NCBI RefSeq assembly: GCF_900102085.1 | Contig: NZ_FMVM01000009.1 | Location: 124,001-188,000, forward strand | DNA from: Paenibacillus polysaccharolyticus | GTDB lineage: Bacteria > Bacillota > Bacilli > Paenibacillales > Paenibacillaceae | DNA length: 64,000 nt | Direction: 5' to 3' | Part shown: piece by piece, positions 32,840 through 42,285 of the stretch | Layout of the letters: every line of letters starts with the position of its first letter | Position numbering within the stretch: the stretch's first letter is position 1 | The notes under the pieces: generated by a model | What the model saw: only the letters and a program-made list of their open reading frames with translations | The model's database searches: none | Told to the model about the DNA's origin: nothing | Program-made: the position numbers and the translations under genes

Positions 32840-33814
32840 TTAATGCAATGATTTGGCGGATACTCGCCGTTCACTGAGAAGTCGTTGGAATAAAATAAAG
32901 ACAAACAGCATCAAACCGATCACAATTTTCGTCCACCAGGAGCTGAGCGTGCCTTCGAAACTAATTATAGTTTGGATAACCCCCTGGATCAATACACCAA
33001 GGAACGTACCTGCTACGTAACCAACGCCGCCCGTCAGCAATGTCCCCCCGATAACTACCGCAGCAATCGTATCCAGTTCCAGACCCATGGCGTGTAATCC
33101 ATAACCCGACAACATATAGAACGTAAATACAACTCCTGCCAGTGCAGAGCAAAAACCGCTGAAGGTATACACCAAAATTTTGGTGCGTGCTACAGGTAGA
33201 CCCATCAGCATGGCCGATTGCTCACTTCCGCCAATGGCATACACATTACGTCCAAAGCGGGTGTAGTGGGCAAGGAAGATGGCAAGCAATAAGACGATCA
33301 GAGCTATGATTACATTAACGGAAACGAAGCTGCCTTCAGGTAACGGAATCTTGGCTTGTGCAACGTCCGTATAGAACGAGTTGGTAATCGTAATGGTGTC
33401 GGTACTGATGACATAACAGAGTCCCCTTGCCAGAAACATACCGGCGAGTGTCACGATGAAGGGCTGAATTTTAAAATAATGAATAATGGCTCCCATCAAT
33501 GTACCAAATACCGCACCCATTATGAGCACCATGGGAATGACTACGGTAGGCGACCAGCCTTGTTTTTCAACCAAACTCGCACTAATAATCGTGGTCAGTG
33601 CAATGACCGAACCGACGGACAGATCAATGCCGCCGGATACGATGACAAAGGTCATGCCAATTGCCGTCACAATGAGAAAAGCATTGTCAATCAACAGATT
33701 AAACAGTACTTGTGTGGAAAAGAAACCCGTGTAACGGAACGAGCCAATGGCAATCATAACAGCCAGTAAGCCAAAGGTGACCAGAACCGGGAGCAGCTTT
33801 CGATTAAGATACAT
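32840..33814 (-). CDS. yjfF: Sugar ABC transporter permease, YjfF-like
   Basis: A 324-residue membrane protein of the RbsC/YjfF family with about ten helices. Signatures are IGMTFVIVSGGIDLSVGSVIALT near the start and the conserved loop LDTIAAVVIGGTLLTGGVGYVAGTFLG near the end. It forms the membrane channel with the neighbouring YtfT-like permease, whose stop overlaps its start by 11 bp. GGGGTG precedes the ATG. Gene order ytfQ-ytfR-ytfT-yjfF is the same as in E. coli, supporting the name. Confidence 0.9.
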   Translation of the reverse strand: MYLNRKLLPVLVTFGLLAVMIAIGSFRYTGFFSTQVLFNLLIDNAFLIVTAIGMTFVIVSGGIDLSVGSVIALTTIISASLVEKQGWSPTVVIPMVLIMGAVFGTLMGAIIHYFKIQPFIVTLAGMFLARGLCYVISTDTITITNSFYTDVAQAKIPLPEGSFVSVNVIIALIVLLLAIFLAHYTRFGRNVYAIGGSEQSAMLMGLPVARTKILVYTFSGFCSALAGVVFTFYMLSGYGLHAMGLELDTIAAVVIGGTLLTGGVGYVAGTFLGVLIQGVIQTIISFEGTLSSWWTKIVIGLMLFVFILFQRLLSERRVSAKSLH

Positions 33815-34847
33815 GGCGATTCACCCCTTGTTCAGCTGGAAACTTCCGCTTTTTCAGGCGTTCTGCCATGGACTTGCGGAAAGCATCGGATTGGATTAGA
33901 CATACGGCGAGCACAACAAAGGCTTTGACAACGAGTGTAACCTCAGGCGGTACACCAATCATGTAGATGGTTGTCGTTAAGGTCTGGATAATGAGCGCAC
34001 CGACCACCGTGCCCATCAGATAGAAACGTCCACCGTTCAGCGAAGTTCCGCCGATGACGACGGCTAGAATAGCGTCGAGCTCATACCACAGGCCGGCGTT
34101 ATTGCCATCCGCACTGGATACGTTGGAGCTTAGAATCAGTCCCGCAATTCCGGCACAGAGACCACAGAACACGTACACGGCAAGGATAACGGTTTTGGAA
34201 CGAATGCCAGCAAGTTGGCTCGCCCGTGCGTTATTCCCCACCGACTCAATAAACAGTCCGAGTGCTGTTTTTCTGGTGAGAAGTACAGCAATAAGCAGTA
34301 CCGTCAGTACGATGAAAATTGAGAAAGGTAACGCCGCAAGTGAACCCGCGCCAATGTACTGATATTGTGCATTGGACACCGTTATAATCTGTCCGTCGGT
34401 GATTAATTGCGCAACACCTCGGCCAGCCACCATAAGAATGAGCGTTGCAATAATAGGTTGGATTCGAGCTACGGATACCAGCGCCCCGTTCCACATACCG
34501 AGGACCAGGGAAAGACCGATGGATAACGCAAGTGCACTCAGAACAAGCCAAAGTGAACTTTGATCTGTTCCTTTACTGATCGTCATACAAGCCATCGCGC
34601 CAGAGATCGCTACAATCGAACCTACGGACAGATCAATACCGCCGGTTGCGATGACCAGTGTCATACCTATGGAGACCAGAATCAGCGGTGCGCCGAAATT
34701 AAGAATATCGATCAAACTGCCATATAGATTGCCTTCACGTATCACCAGCGAGAAAAAATCGGGTGAATAAATCAAGTTAAATAATAAAAGTAAACCGAGC
34801 ATACATAACGGCCAAAACAAATGATGTTTTCGCATCCTGCTCATCAT
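33804..34847 (-). CDS. ytfT: Sugar ABC transporter permease, YtfT-like
   Basis: A 347-residue RbsC-family permease with about ten membrane helices. IGMTLVIATGGIDLSVGSIVAISGAMACM and YELDAILAVVIGGTSLNGGRFYLMGTVVGALII are the diagnostic loops. It pairs with the YjfF-like permease and the YtfR-like ATPase to move a sugar into the cell. GGAGG lies 8 bases before the ATG. It starts 4 bp after the ATPase stop. Confidence 0.92.
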   Translation of the reverse strand: MMSRMRKHHLFWPLCMLGLLLLFNLIYSPDFFSLVIREGNLYGSLIDILNFGAPLILVSIGMTLVIATGGIDLSVGSIVAISGAMACMTISKGTDQSSLWLVLSALALSIGLSLVLGMWNGALVSVARIQPIIATLILMVAGRGVAQLITDGQIITVSNAQYQYIGAGSLAALPFSIFIVLTVLLIAVLLTRKTALGLFIESVGNNARASQLAGIRSKTVILAVYVFCGLCAGIAGLILSSNVSSADGNNAGLWYELDAILAVVIGGTSLNGGRFYLMGTVVGALIIQTLTTTIYMIGVPPEVTLVVKAFVVLAVCLIQSDAFRKSMAERLKKRKFPAEQGVNRHVS

Positions 34848-34851
34848 GACG

Positions 34852-36384
34852 TCAACCTCCTGCCATCGCTTTCATAATTTGCTGCTGATTGATCTCTTCT
34901 CCACTGAGCTCTTTCACTTTCTTCCGGTCTCGCAACACCGCTACCCGGTCGCTAACCCGAATCACTTCTTCCAGCTCCGACGAAATAAACAGAACACCCA
35001 TGCCTTGCTTCGACAATGAGAGCACCAGCTTCTGTATTTCCGCCTTCGCCCCGATATCAATGCCGCGTGTAGGCTCATCAAGGATCAGCAGATCGGGATT
35101 CATCAATAACCAGCGTGCAAGCAATACTTTCTGCTGATTGCCACCACTCAGGTTTTTGATCAGCTGCTCCGGATTTTTAGGATGAATATGCAACAGATTG
35201 ATATATCTCTCTGCAAGCTCATCCTGCTTTTTGCGCGAAATAGGCTTCGACCAGCCCCGTGTCGCCTGATAGGCAAGAACGATATTCTCCCTGATCGTCA
35301 GATCATCGATGATGCCTTCGGTTTTGCGATTCTCCGAGCAGAAGGCAATATGTTGGTCAATCGCATGCCGCGGTGACTTTACTGAGTTACCTGTGTCTGC
35401 AACCGTCAGCTTGCCTTCATCCGCACGATCTGCGCCAAAGATCAGACGAGCAATCTCCGTACGACCTGATCCAAGCAATCCAGCCAAACCCACAACTTCG
35501 CCCTTACGAATCGTTAAATCGAATGGGTCGATGGCTCCTTTTCGTCCGAGCCCTGTCGCGGTAATCATGATTTCCCTTGCGTCTGCCTCCACTTCTGTCT
35601 CTGACTTTCCTTCACCTGTTTGCTTAGGAAGATCCTCTAGTATTTCGAGTTCTTTACCAATCATCTTGAGTACGAGTTCCATACGTGGAAGCGATGCAGC
35701 AATGTATTCCCCTTCGAGTTCCCCGTTGCGGAGCACGGTCAGACGATCCGACATTTCGTACACTTGGTCAAGAAAATGCGTGACGAACAGAATCGCCAGT
35801 CCTTCGCTTTTCAGCTTGCGCATAATCTGGAAAAGTTGCTGCACTTCATTTTTATCCAAACTGGAAGTGGGTTCATCTAAAATAAGTACTTTAGCCGAGA
35901 TGCTAAGTGCTCTTGCGATGGCGATGAGTTGCTGTACCGCTACCGAATAAGACTGCAGAGGCGCTTTCACGTCGATGACCAGATTTAATCGTTCACGTAA
36001 CAGCTTCTCCGCATCCTGGTTCATCTGTTTCCAATTGATTCGGCCATACTTCATCGGCTCCCGCCCGATATAGATGTTCTCTGCTACCGTCAGATTCGGA
36101 CAAAGATTCACTTCCTGATATACCGTACTAATCCCCGCTTTTTGCGCCTCTAGCGGCCCTGATATGGCAAGCGTTCGATTGTCCATCGTCACCGTGCCTT
36201 CGTCAATCGAGTAAACCCCTGTCAATACTTTGATCAACGTTGATTTTCCCGCGCCATTCTCACCCATCAATGCATGAATCTCACCTGGAAACAGGCGAAA
36301 ACTGACGTCAGAGAGTGCTTTAACGCCTGGAAAACGTTTGGTGATCCCCGTCATCTGCAGGATCGGTGCGTGATGATCCTCCAT
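34852..36384 (-). CDS. ytfR: Sugar ABC transporter ATPase, YtfR-like, two nucleotide-binding domains
   Basis: A 510-residue duplicated ATPase. Domain 1: Walker A GENGAGKST, signature SVAVQQLIAIARAL (a degenerate version of LSGGQ), Walker B LILDEPTSSLD. Domain 2: a Walker A with Arg for Lys (GLLGSGRTE, usual for the family), signature LSGGNQQK, Walker B LILDEPTRGID. It powers import with YtfT/YjfF. The start is the ATG at 36384, 8 bases after GGAG, not the ATG six bases upstream. A small hairpin (36409-36428) and the terminator after ytfQ precede it. Confidence 0.94.
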   Translation of the reverse strand: MEDHHAPILQMTGITKRFPGVKALSDVSFRLFPGEIHALMGENGAGKSTLIKVLTGVYSIDEGTVTMDNRTLAISGPLEAQKAGISTVYQEVNLCPNLTVAENIYIGREPMKYGRINWKQMNQDAEKLLRERLNLVIDVKAPLQSYSVAVQQLIAIARALSISAKVLILDEPTSSLDKNEVQQLFQIMRKLKSEGLAILFVTHFLDQVYEMSDRLTVLRNGELEGEYIAASLPRMELVLKMIGKELEILEDLPKQTGEGKSETEVEADAREIMITATGLGRKGAIDPFDLTIRKGEVVGLAGLLGSGRTEIARLIFGADRADEGKLTVADTGNSVKSPRHAIDQHIAFCSENRKTEGIIDDLTIRENIVLAYQATRGWSKPISRKKQDELAERYINLLHIHPKNPEQLIKNLSGGNQQKVLLARWLLMNPDLLILDEPTRGIDIGAKAEIQKLVLSLSKQGMGVLFISSELEEVIRVSDRVAVLRDRKKVKELSGEEINQQQIMKAMAGG

Positions 36385-36408
36385 ATCCATCTCTCCTTTA
36401 TTGTAGAA

Positions 36409-36428
36409 GCCGTTCGCATTCGAACGGC
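36409..36428 (-). repeat. Hairpin GCCGTTCG / CGAACGGC before ytfR
   Basis: An 8-bp perfect stem with a CATT/AATG loop in the ytfQ-ytfR spacer. It may stabilise the 3-prime end of the ytfQ transcript or the 5-prime end of ytfR. Confidence 0.5.
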
Positions 36429-36445
36429 CATCCGATTGGGATAGA

Positions 36446-36486
36446 AAAAAGTCATTTAGCGACAGTGAGGTCGAAAAATGACTTTT
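36446..36486 (-). terminator. Attenuating hairpin after ytfQ
   Basis: AAAAGTCATTT (36447-36457) pairs with AAATGACTTTT (36476-36486), with an inner CGAC/GTCG stem, and Us follow. Such hairpins between a binding-protein gene and its transporter genes usually cause partial termination and let the binding protein be made in excess. Confidence 0.68.
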
Positions 36487-36507
36487 CGGTGTTAACCGCA
36501 GCTGCTT

Positions 36508-37533
36508 TTAATATTGCCGTGATGGCAGTGCTTCTTTGGCTTGCTCCGATGTAAAGGTCGTTTCTTCCGTGACGATACGCGGCTCGATCTCTTTGCCGTC
36601 CACCACAGCCTGAACCGCCTCCATCAACTGAGGTCCGAGCAGCGGGTTACATTCGACGATAAAATTGATTTTGCCATCGGCAGCTGCCTGCATACCGTCT
36701 TTCACGGCATCAACCGAGATAATGGTGATATCTACACCTGGTTTTAATCCCGCAGCTTCAATGGCCTGAATGGCCCCAAGTGCCATGTCGTCATTGTGTG
36801 CATAGAGAACGTCGATTTTTTTATGAGCTTTGAGGAATGCTTGCATAACTTCTTTCCCTTTGGCACGTGTAAAGTCGCCGGATTGGGACGCGATCACTTT
36901 CAGCTTGGCATTGGAACCAATAATCTCCATAAAACCTTCCTGGCGATCATTCGCTGGAGCAGAACCTGTTGTACCTTGCAGTTCAACAATATTGATCTCC
37001 TCTTGTGCATCTTTATACTTATCGCTCAGCCACTGGCCTGCTTTACGTCCTTCTTCTACAAAGTCGGAACCGATAAACGTCTTGTACAAGGATTTATCCG
37101 GCGAATCTACGGCGCGATCCGTCAGAATGACCGGGATGCCTGCATCCTTTGCTTCTTTTAAGACCGTATCCCAACCGGACTCCACCACCGGAGAAAAAGC
37201 AATCACAGTCACCTTCTGTTGAATAAAGGAGCGCAAGGCTTTGATCTGATTTTCCTGTTTCTGCTGCGCGTCCGAGAATTTCAGATCATACCCGGCTTCT
37301 TTGGCTGAGTCCTGAATGGATTTGGTGTTGGCTGAACGCCAGCCGCTCTCCGCTCCTACTTGAGAAAAACCAAGTGTAATCGTCTTGGAAGTCGCAGGTG
37401 CACTTCCGCTATCTCCTCCAGAACTCGCTTGATTTGTACCAGATGTCCCATTACCGCTGTTACACGCTGTACTTACAAGCATAACCATCGCCAGTGTGAT
37501 GGCGAGTCCCCACTTTTTTTTGCTTCGCATCAT
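36508..37533 (-). CDS. ytfQ: YtfQ-like sugar-binding lipoprotein
   Basis: A 341-residue lipoprotein with lipobox STAC at about residue 24 and a Gly/Ser-rich linker (SGNGTSGTNQASSGGDSGS). The domain has LGFSQVGAESGWRSANTKSI, QQKQENQIKALRSFIQQKVTVIAFSPVVESGWDTVLKEAKDAGIPVILTDRAVD, ELQGTTGSAPANDRQEGF, SQSGDFTRAKGKEVMQAFLK and YAHNDDMALGAIQAIEAAGLKPG, close to E. coli YtfQ, which binds galactofuranose. It would deliver the sugar to YtfT/YjfF/YtfR. GGAGG precedes the ATG. The divergent kinase gene and cre-like sites lie upstream. Confidence 0.93.
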   Translation of the reverse strand: MMRSKKKWGLAITLAMVMLVSTACNSGNGTSGTNQASSGGDSGSAPATSKTITLGFSQVGAESGWRSANTKSIQDSAKEAGYDLKFSDAQQKQENQIKALRSFIQQKVTVIAFSPVVESGWDTVLKEAKDAGIPVILTDRAVDSPDKSLYKTFIGSDFVEEGRKAGQWLSDKYKDAQEEINIVELQGTTGSAPANDRQEGFMEIIGSNAKLKVIASQSGDFTRAKGKEVMQAFLKAHKKIDVLYAHNDDMALGAIQAIEAAGLKPGVDITIISVDAVKDGMQAAADGKINFIVECNPLLGPQLMEAVQAVVDGKEIEPRIVTEETTFTSEQAKEALPSRQY

Positions 37534-37578
37534 GTGATCCTCCCTTTTTCAGTTCACCTTGTGTGGTGTGATCACATT

Positions 37579-37592
37579 ATAAAACGCTTACA
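37579..37592 (-). promoter_or_regulatory. cre-like site overlapping the ytfQ promoter region
   Basis: Minus-strand TGTAAGCGTTTTAT matches the CcpA consensus TGWAARCGYTWWCN with one mismatch. It overlaps TATAAT at 37576-37581, a likely -10 box of the ytfQ operon. Confidence 0.5.
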
Positions 37593-37699
37593 TCGTTTAC
37601 TAACATGGAATGTGATGTGAATTTTATGTAATAATTTAGTAATTGTGGAGGACATGTCATATAAACGTGTAATTTTTTTAGTGAATGGTGTACTATTTT

Positions 37700-37735
37700 G
37701 CGATACGCTTTCATTGTTCAAAATCATGTTATAAT
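37700..37735 (+). promoter_or_regulatory. Probable promoter of the sensor kinase gene with overlapping cre-like site
   Basis: CTTTCA (37708-37713), a 16-bp spacer and a perfect TATAAT (37730-37735) lie about 45 bp before the start codon. A weak cre-like sequence (GCGATACGCTTTCA, 37700-37713) covers the -35 box. Confidence 0.42.
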
Positions 37736-37780
37736 AATATCACCTTTAGATCCTGATTCCTTCAGATGGAGTGGAATACG

Positions 37781-39592
37781 TTGAAACTTGTTAGGTGGAT
37801 AGCTTCAAGCCTCAGACTTAAATTACTCAGCATGTTTATCATCCTCAGTTCTGTACCGCTGATTATCGTTGGATTAATTTCGTACCACAAGTCATATACC
37901 GTTGTATCGAATCACAACAAAGCCTCCACCCAACTGGCTGCGGACCAGCTTGCCAGAAATATTGACATCATGTTTGAAGATACGGAGCGGCTACTAGAAC
38001 TGGGCAAGAATCCACAAGTTCTACAGTATTTGTACGCACAATCCGAGTCGTATGGCGAAGCCAAGGCTATTTTACAGACCTACAATCTTTACCGTGAAAC
38101 CTACAAATACGATAAGGTACTCAACATCTCATTTGTTAACTTCTATGGCAAAGGCATCAGCGAACGAAAAGGAGTATTCAAGCTGGAACGCAACCCGCTT
38201 CGCAATCCCTATTTTCAGTATCTGGTACAGTACCCAAACGCTATTTTGCGAATTCCTCATGCTGCACCTTATGCTGAATATAACCGTTTGGATGGATTCG
38301 CGTACCCAAAAGAGAATGCGCTTTCAATTATGACAACCGTCAAGGAACGCATTACACATGAAGTCATCGGCTTTATTGTGATTGATATGAATGATTCATT
38401 CATTGATGATTTTTTGACAACGACGAAAATTAAAGATTCCGGCTTCTTCTATATTAACGATCAATATGGGAAAACACTTTTCACACCGCCTGCGGGCGAG
38501 GCGTCTCTCGCCATCATCAACCAGATCAATTCCGTGCCTCTACACGCAGAGCAAGACAGCTTCAACTTGTCCGCAGGCTCGAAACCGCAGTTTGTCGTAT
38601 ATAGTACATCCAGGCAGACGGGATGGAAAATCATCGGAGCTGCGCCTTTTCAGGAAATTATTACGGAGGCCAATGGCATTCGCCAGCTAATTATCATCAG
38701 TGTTTTATTAAGCGCATTTTTTGCGATTTCTTTATATTTTTTCCTGAATAACAGACTCATTCATCCCATACAAATTCTCATGAACAAGATGCGTAAAGCG
38801 GCTAGCGGATATCTGGAGGTCAAAGTCACCCCTACCGGTTCGGACGAAATCGCGGATTTAGGGCAAAGCTTCAACATCATGCTGGAGAAAATTAAAACGC
38901 TGATTGACCAAAGCATCAAAGAAAATGAACAAGTCAAAATAGCCGAATTACGAACGTTGCAAGCGCAGATTAACCCGCATTTTCTATACAATACGCTGGA
39001 GTCCATCATCTGGATGGCTGAAGCCGAAAAAAAGGAAAGTGTGATCAAGCTGGTTCAGGCGCTCTCCAGGTTCTTTCGGTTGGGTCTGAACAAAGGCTTT
39101 GATTGGGTATCGATCCAGACAGAGCTTGAACATGCGCGCAATTATCTGGTAATTCAGCAGATGAGGTATCACGATATTTTGACATACGAAATCAAGGTCG
39201 AACATGAGCTTCAAGAGTATCCCATTCTGAAAATGACACTACAACCTCTGATCGAAAATGCCATCTATCATGGAATCAAAAACAAACGGGGTCAAGGACT
39301 CATCTCGATTCAGGGATACTCGGACGATACAAGCATTGTGCTCACGGTGCGTGACAACGGCATTGGTATGAACACCGAACAACTGACACAGTTGAGAGAA
39401 AAATTAGATCAACCTGCTGGTTCCCGTTCTCCTCAAGAAAATGAGCAAGACGGCGGGTTTGGTCTGCTGAATGTGCATGATCGCATTCGTCTCTATTTTG
39501 GCCCATCCTATGGTGTTGAGATGGAGAGCACGTATATGGAAGGAAGTACATTTCAGATTCGCATCCCCAAAAGCAAGGAGGTTCAGCATTGA
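37781..39592 (+). CDS. YesM-like sensor histidine kinase
   Basis: A 603-residue membrane kinase of the LytS/YesM class. Two membrane segments (about 10-35 and 290-315) enclose an outer dCache-like sensor domain of about 250 residues. A HAMP region (IHPIQILMNKMRKAASGYLEVKV) leads to the His_kinase motif LQAQINPHFLYNTLE with the phosphoacceptor His, and an HATPase_c domain with QPLIENAIYHGI, DNGIGM and GGFGLLNVHDRI. I place the start at the TTG at 37781, 9 bases after GGAG; an ATG at 37766 has no site. The regulator gene overlaps its stop, and the sugar-binding lipoprotein encoded next may present the ligand to the sensor domain. Confidence 0.92.
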   Translation: MKLVRWIASSLRLKLLSMFIILSSVPLIIVGLISYHKSYTVVSNHNKASTQLAADQLARNIDIMFEDTERLLELGKNPQVLQYLYAQSESYGEAKAILQTYNLYRETYKYDKVLNISFVNFYGKGISERKGVFKLERNPLRNPYFQYLVQYPNAILRIPHAAPYAEYNRLDGFAYPKENALSIMTTVKERITHEVIGFIVIDMNDSFIDDFLTTTKIKDSGFFYINDQYGKTLFTPPAGEASLAIINQINSVPLHAEQDSFNLSAGSKPQFVVYSTSRQTGWKIIGAAPFQEIITEANGIRQLIIISVLLSAFFAISLYFFLNNRLIHPIQILMNKMRKAASGYLEVKVTPTGSDEIADLGQSFNIMLEKIKTLIDQSIKENEQVKIAELRTLQAQINPHFLYNTLESIIWMAEAEKKESVIKLVQALSRFFRLGLNKGFDWVSIQTELEHARNYLVIQQMRYHDILTYEIKVEHELQEYPILKMTLQPLIENAIYHGIKNKRGQGLISIQGYSDDTSIVLTVRDNGIGMNTEQLTQLREKLDQPAGSRSPQENEQDGGFGLLNVHDRIRLYFGPSYGVEMESTYMEGSTFQIRIPKSKEVQH

Positions 39593-41187
39593 AAAAGGTA
39601 ATGATTGTCGATGATGAGATCGGGATTCGGGAGAATATACGCAACAGCGTACAATGGGAAAAGGAAGGTTTTCACTACTGCGGAGATGCACCGGATGGGG
39701 AGCTGGCTTTACCCTTAATCGAAGAATGGGCACCTGATATTCTCATTACCGACATTAAAATGCCGTTTATGAACGGTTTAGAGCTGGCCTCTATCATCCG
39801 TGCGCAAAAACCTCATATCAAAATCATTATTATGAGCGGACATGATGAGTTCAGTTATGCTCAGGAGGCAATCCGGCTTGGCGTTACTGAATATTGTCTT
39901 AAACCCGTCAGTGCAACAGAACTTCTTCAGATATTGCATGAAGTCAGTCAGAAGATGGATGAAGAAGAACAACGACTGACCAGTCTTACGATGACCAAAG
40001 AAAAATTGCTCGCCGATCTGTGCGGTGGGCTCATCGGTACATCGGATGCCATCGATTCTGCCAAAAAGCTCTCACTATCTCTTTCTGCCAAATTCTACAC
40101 CATTGTCATTATGGATATCAGACCCCATGATGATTCTCAAAATTCGGAGTTATTATTAAATAAAACACTTCGGATTCTGGAGGAATGCGGTAGCGTTGAT
40201 GTGGAATTTCTCTCTTACATTCGTAGCCGGACGGAACGGGTGCTGTTGCTTAAATCCAGCTCCGAAAACCGTATTATGGCTTATCTGGAACAGCTTCGAG
40301 GACAGATACGTCTGGATCTGGAGCAACAATTCAACTGCAGTGTCGTTATTGGCATTGGAAGTCATCAGGAACGCCTGCAAGGCATTCATGTTTCCTATCT
40401 GGAAGCAGATGAAGACAAATATATCACGCGTTTGACCCAGCAAAACAAAGCCTCGTTACGAGAGATTCACCTGGATGAGAAAATGAATATTTTGTTAGAT
40501 CGCAGCCGGTTTCTTGAATTTCTCAAGATTGGTGACCCCCATCTGCGTGACAGCTTTGTACAGGAATTCGCAGCTCCATTACAGTCGATAGACTGGAATT
40601 CTTCATCGTATGGCGTTTATTTGTTAAACGATCTTACCCTTGAATCCTTCCGTCTTGCGAATCAAATCTTTCGTATGGGCGCTGACCCGGACGAGAACAT
40701 TCGGAGCTTGCAGCAGATGATCCGGGGAATTACAAGCTGGGAAGCCTGTACCCGATACTTGTGTGAACTGCTCGATCAATTATGGCAGCGAAGAGCAGCA
40801 TCTTCTGGCAAATACAGTGATGTCATTGATCAGGTCAAAGCGTATGTGTCTGGGCAATACAATAACGAGCAGGTTTCCTTGAAGAGTATCTCAGCACATG
40901 TGCGTATTAGCCCAAGTCATCTCAGTAAAATTTTCAGCCAGGAAACAGGTCAGACCATAACGGAATACTTAACCCAAGTGAGAATCGGCAAAGCCAAAGA
41001 ACTGCTGAAAACAACGAGCAACAAGACATTTGAGATTGCATTCAAGGTTGGATATAACGATCCACACTATTTTTCAAATATATTCAAAAAGACAACCGGA
41101 TTTACGCCCAAGGAATATCGCACACGGGGGGCCGTGGTACCCGATGAATCATCTGTGGACATGAGAAAAGAGCCCATGTATGAGTAA
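39589..41187 (+). CDS. YesN-like response regulator with AraC output domain
   Basis: A 532-residue regulator: receiver domain at 1-120 (VMIVDDEIGIRENI; phosphoacceptor in ILITDIKMPFMNG; LKPVSA), a long middle region of about 280 residues, and C-terminal AraC helix-turn-helix pair (VSLKSISAHVRISPSHLSKIFSQETGQTITEYLTQVRIGKAKELL; EIAFKVGYNDPHYFSNIFKKTTGFTPKEYR). The TTG start (GGAGG 7 bases upstream) overlaps the kinase stop. It likely activates the divergent ytf-type import genes when the sugar is sensed; that target is inferred from position. Confidence 0.93.
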   Translation: MKKVMIVDDEIGIRENIRNSVQWEKEGFHYCGDAPDGELALPLIEEWAPDILITDIKMPFMNGLELASIIRAQKPHIKIIIMSGHDEFSYAQEAIRLGVTEYCLKPVSATELLQILHEVSQKMDEEEQRLTSLTMTKEKLLADLCGGLIGTSDAIDSAKKLSLSLSAKFYTIVIMDIRPHDDSQNSELLLNKTLRILEECGSVDVEFLSYIRSRTERVLLLKSSSENRIMAYLEQLRGQIRLDLEQQFNCSVVIGIGSHQERLQGIHVSYLEADEDKYITRLTQQNKASLREIHLDEKMNILLDRSRFLEFLKIGDPHLRDSFVQEFAAPLQSIDWNSSSYGVYLLNDLTLESFRLANQIFRMGADPDENIRSLQQMIRGITSWEACTRYLCELLDQLWQRRAASSGKYSDVIDQVKAYVSGQYNNEQVSLKSISAHVRISPSHLSKIFSQETGQTITEYLTQVRIGKAKELLKTTSNKTFEIAFKVGYNDPHYFSNIFKKTTGFTPKEYRTRGAVVPDESSVDMRKEPMYE

Positions 41188-42190
41188 GCTCCAAAGTGCT
41201 GGCTGGTTCTTGTTGTTAATCTTGCTTGCATCATCGATAACCTCTTGCACGAGAGCCCCTTCGAGTTCAACGATCCATTCGGATTCAGGTGATTCACATC
41301 CCAAAAATCAGGAAGTAAGCCAATATGTTGCTACAGCTGAGGAAGCATCGGCGTCCAAAAACAAAACCTTCGGAATCATCTATCCGATGACCTATCCGAC
41401 ATATGAGATGATTACAATGGATGCTACACAATCTGCTGAAAAACATCATGTGACGCTTACCGTCAACGCGCCGGACGAAGCAAGTACCGAACAGCAAATA
41501 CGCATTCTGGAAAATATGATCAAACAACATGTTGACGGAATTGCCATCGCTCCTATTGATATTGCCGCGCTTACACCGGTCATTCATAAAGCTACGGCAG
41601 CAGGTATTCCGGTGATCACATTTGAATCGGATGCACCTTCCAGCGATAGAATGGCGTATGTTGGAGCGGATAATTATCAAACGGGCCGACAGTTTGCTCA
41701 GACCACAGCCAGGCTCCTGAATAATGAAGGCATGATTCTAGTCGAAAGTGGTATGGAAGAGATGGTTGGTCTACAGCAACGTCTGGACGGATTCATTGAT
41801 TATATTCGTAATGACACTGACATCGAAATTTTGGAAGTCAGATACAATCAAGGCAATGAAGATCGAGCGGTCAACGATATTGAATCCATGATTGATGCGC
41901 ACCCCCATTTTAATGCAGTGGTGGGGCTGGATTTTGTATCCGTTTCAGCCTCTACCCTTGTTTGGAAAGCCAAAGGCTTGAACCGGCATCTAATCGCTTT
42001 CGGTGGCAATTCCATTAGTGAAAAAGGACTGTCAAATGGGCAGATATCAACCGTGATTTCGCAAAATGAGCAGGTATGGGGAACAAAAATGATTGAGACG
42101 CTGCTACGTGCAAGCGAGGGACTTCCTGTTGAGAATTTTATTAATACCGGGATAAAGGAAATCAACCAAACTATACTTCCATCTGAATAG
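41180..42190 (+). CDS. Sugar-binding lipoprotein, RbsB/periplasmic-binding type, third copy at this locus
   Basis: A 336-residue lipoprotein: signal peptide with lipobox SITSC at about residue 23. The binding domain has IIYPMTYPTYEMITMDATQSAEKHHVTLTV, MIKQHVDGIAIAPIDIAALTPVIHKATAAGIPVITFESDAPSS and GFIDYIRNDTDIEILEVRYNQGNEDRAVNDIESMI, the type-1 sugar-binding fold. The start ATG at 41180 overlaps the end of the regulator gene by 8 bp. Located after a kinase/regulator pair and not beside permeases, it is more likely a sensor component than a transport one. A terminator follows. Confidence 0.88.
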   Translation: MSKLQSAGWFLLLILLASSITSCTRAPSSSTIHSDSGDSHPKNQEVSQYVATAEEASASKNKTFGIIYPMTYPTYEMITMDATQSAEKHHVTLTVNAPDEASTEQQIRILENMIKQHVDGIAIAPIDIAALTPVIHKATAAGIPVITFESDAPSSDRMAYVGADNYQTGRQFAQTTARLLNNEGMILVESGMEEMVGLQQRLDGFIDYIRNDTDIEILEVRYNQGNEDRAVNDIESMIDAHPHFNAVVGLDFVSVSASTLVWKAKGLNRHLIAFGGNSISEKGLSNGQISTVISQNEQVWGTKMIETLLRASEGLPVENFINTGIKEINQTILPSE

Positions 42191-42202
42191 TAACGAATTG
42201 AA

Positions 42203-42256
42203 ATCACCCTATAGAAATAGCCTTTCAGAGGGCTTCGCTATAGGGTGAAATTTTTT
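42203..42256 (+). terminator. Rho-independent terminator after the sensor operon
   Basis: An 11-bp perfect stem TCACCCTATAG/CTATAGGGTGA (42204-42214 with 42238-42248) with an inner GCC/GGC stem is followed by six Us on the plus strand. It separates the convergent sensor operon and GH105 operon. Confidence 0.82.
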
Positions 42257-42285
42257 ATCGAATCATGTAGAGAGTATTATCTTTT

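Noticed and set aside
33356-33769. Plus-strand 137-codon frame inside the permease gene
   Set aside because: Antisense to a clear RbsC-family permease; His/Asn/Asp-rich composition is a codon artefact.
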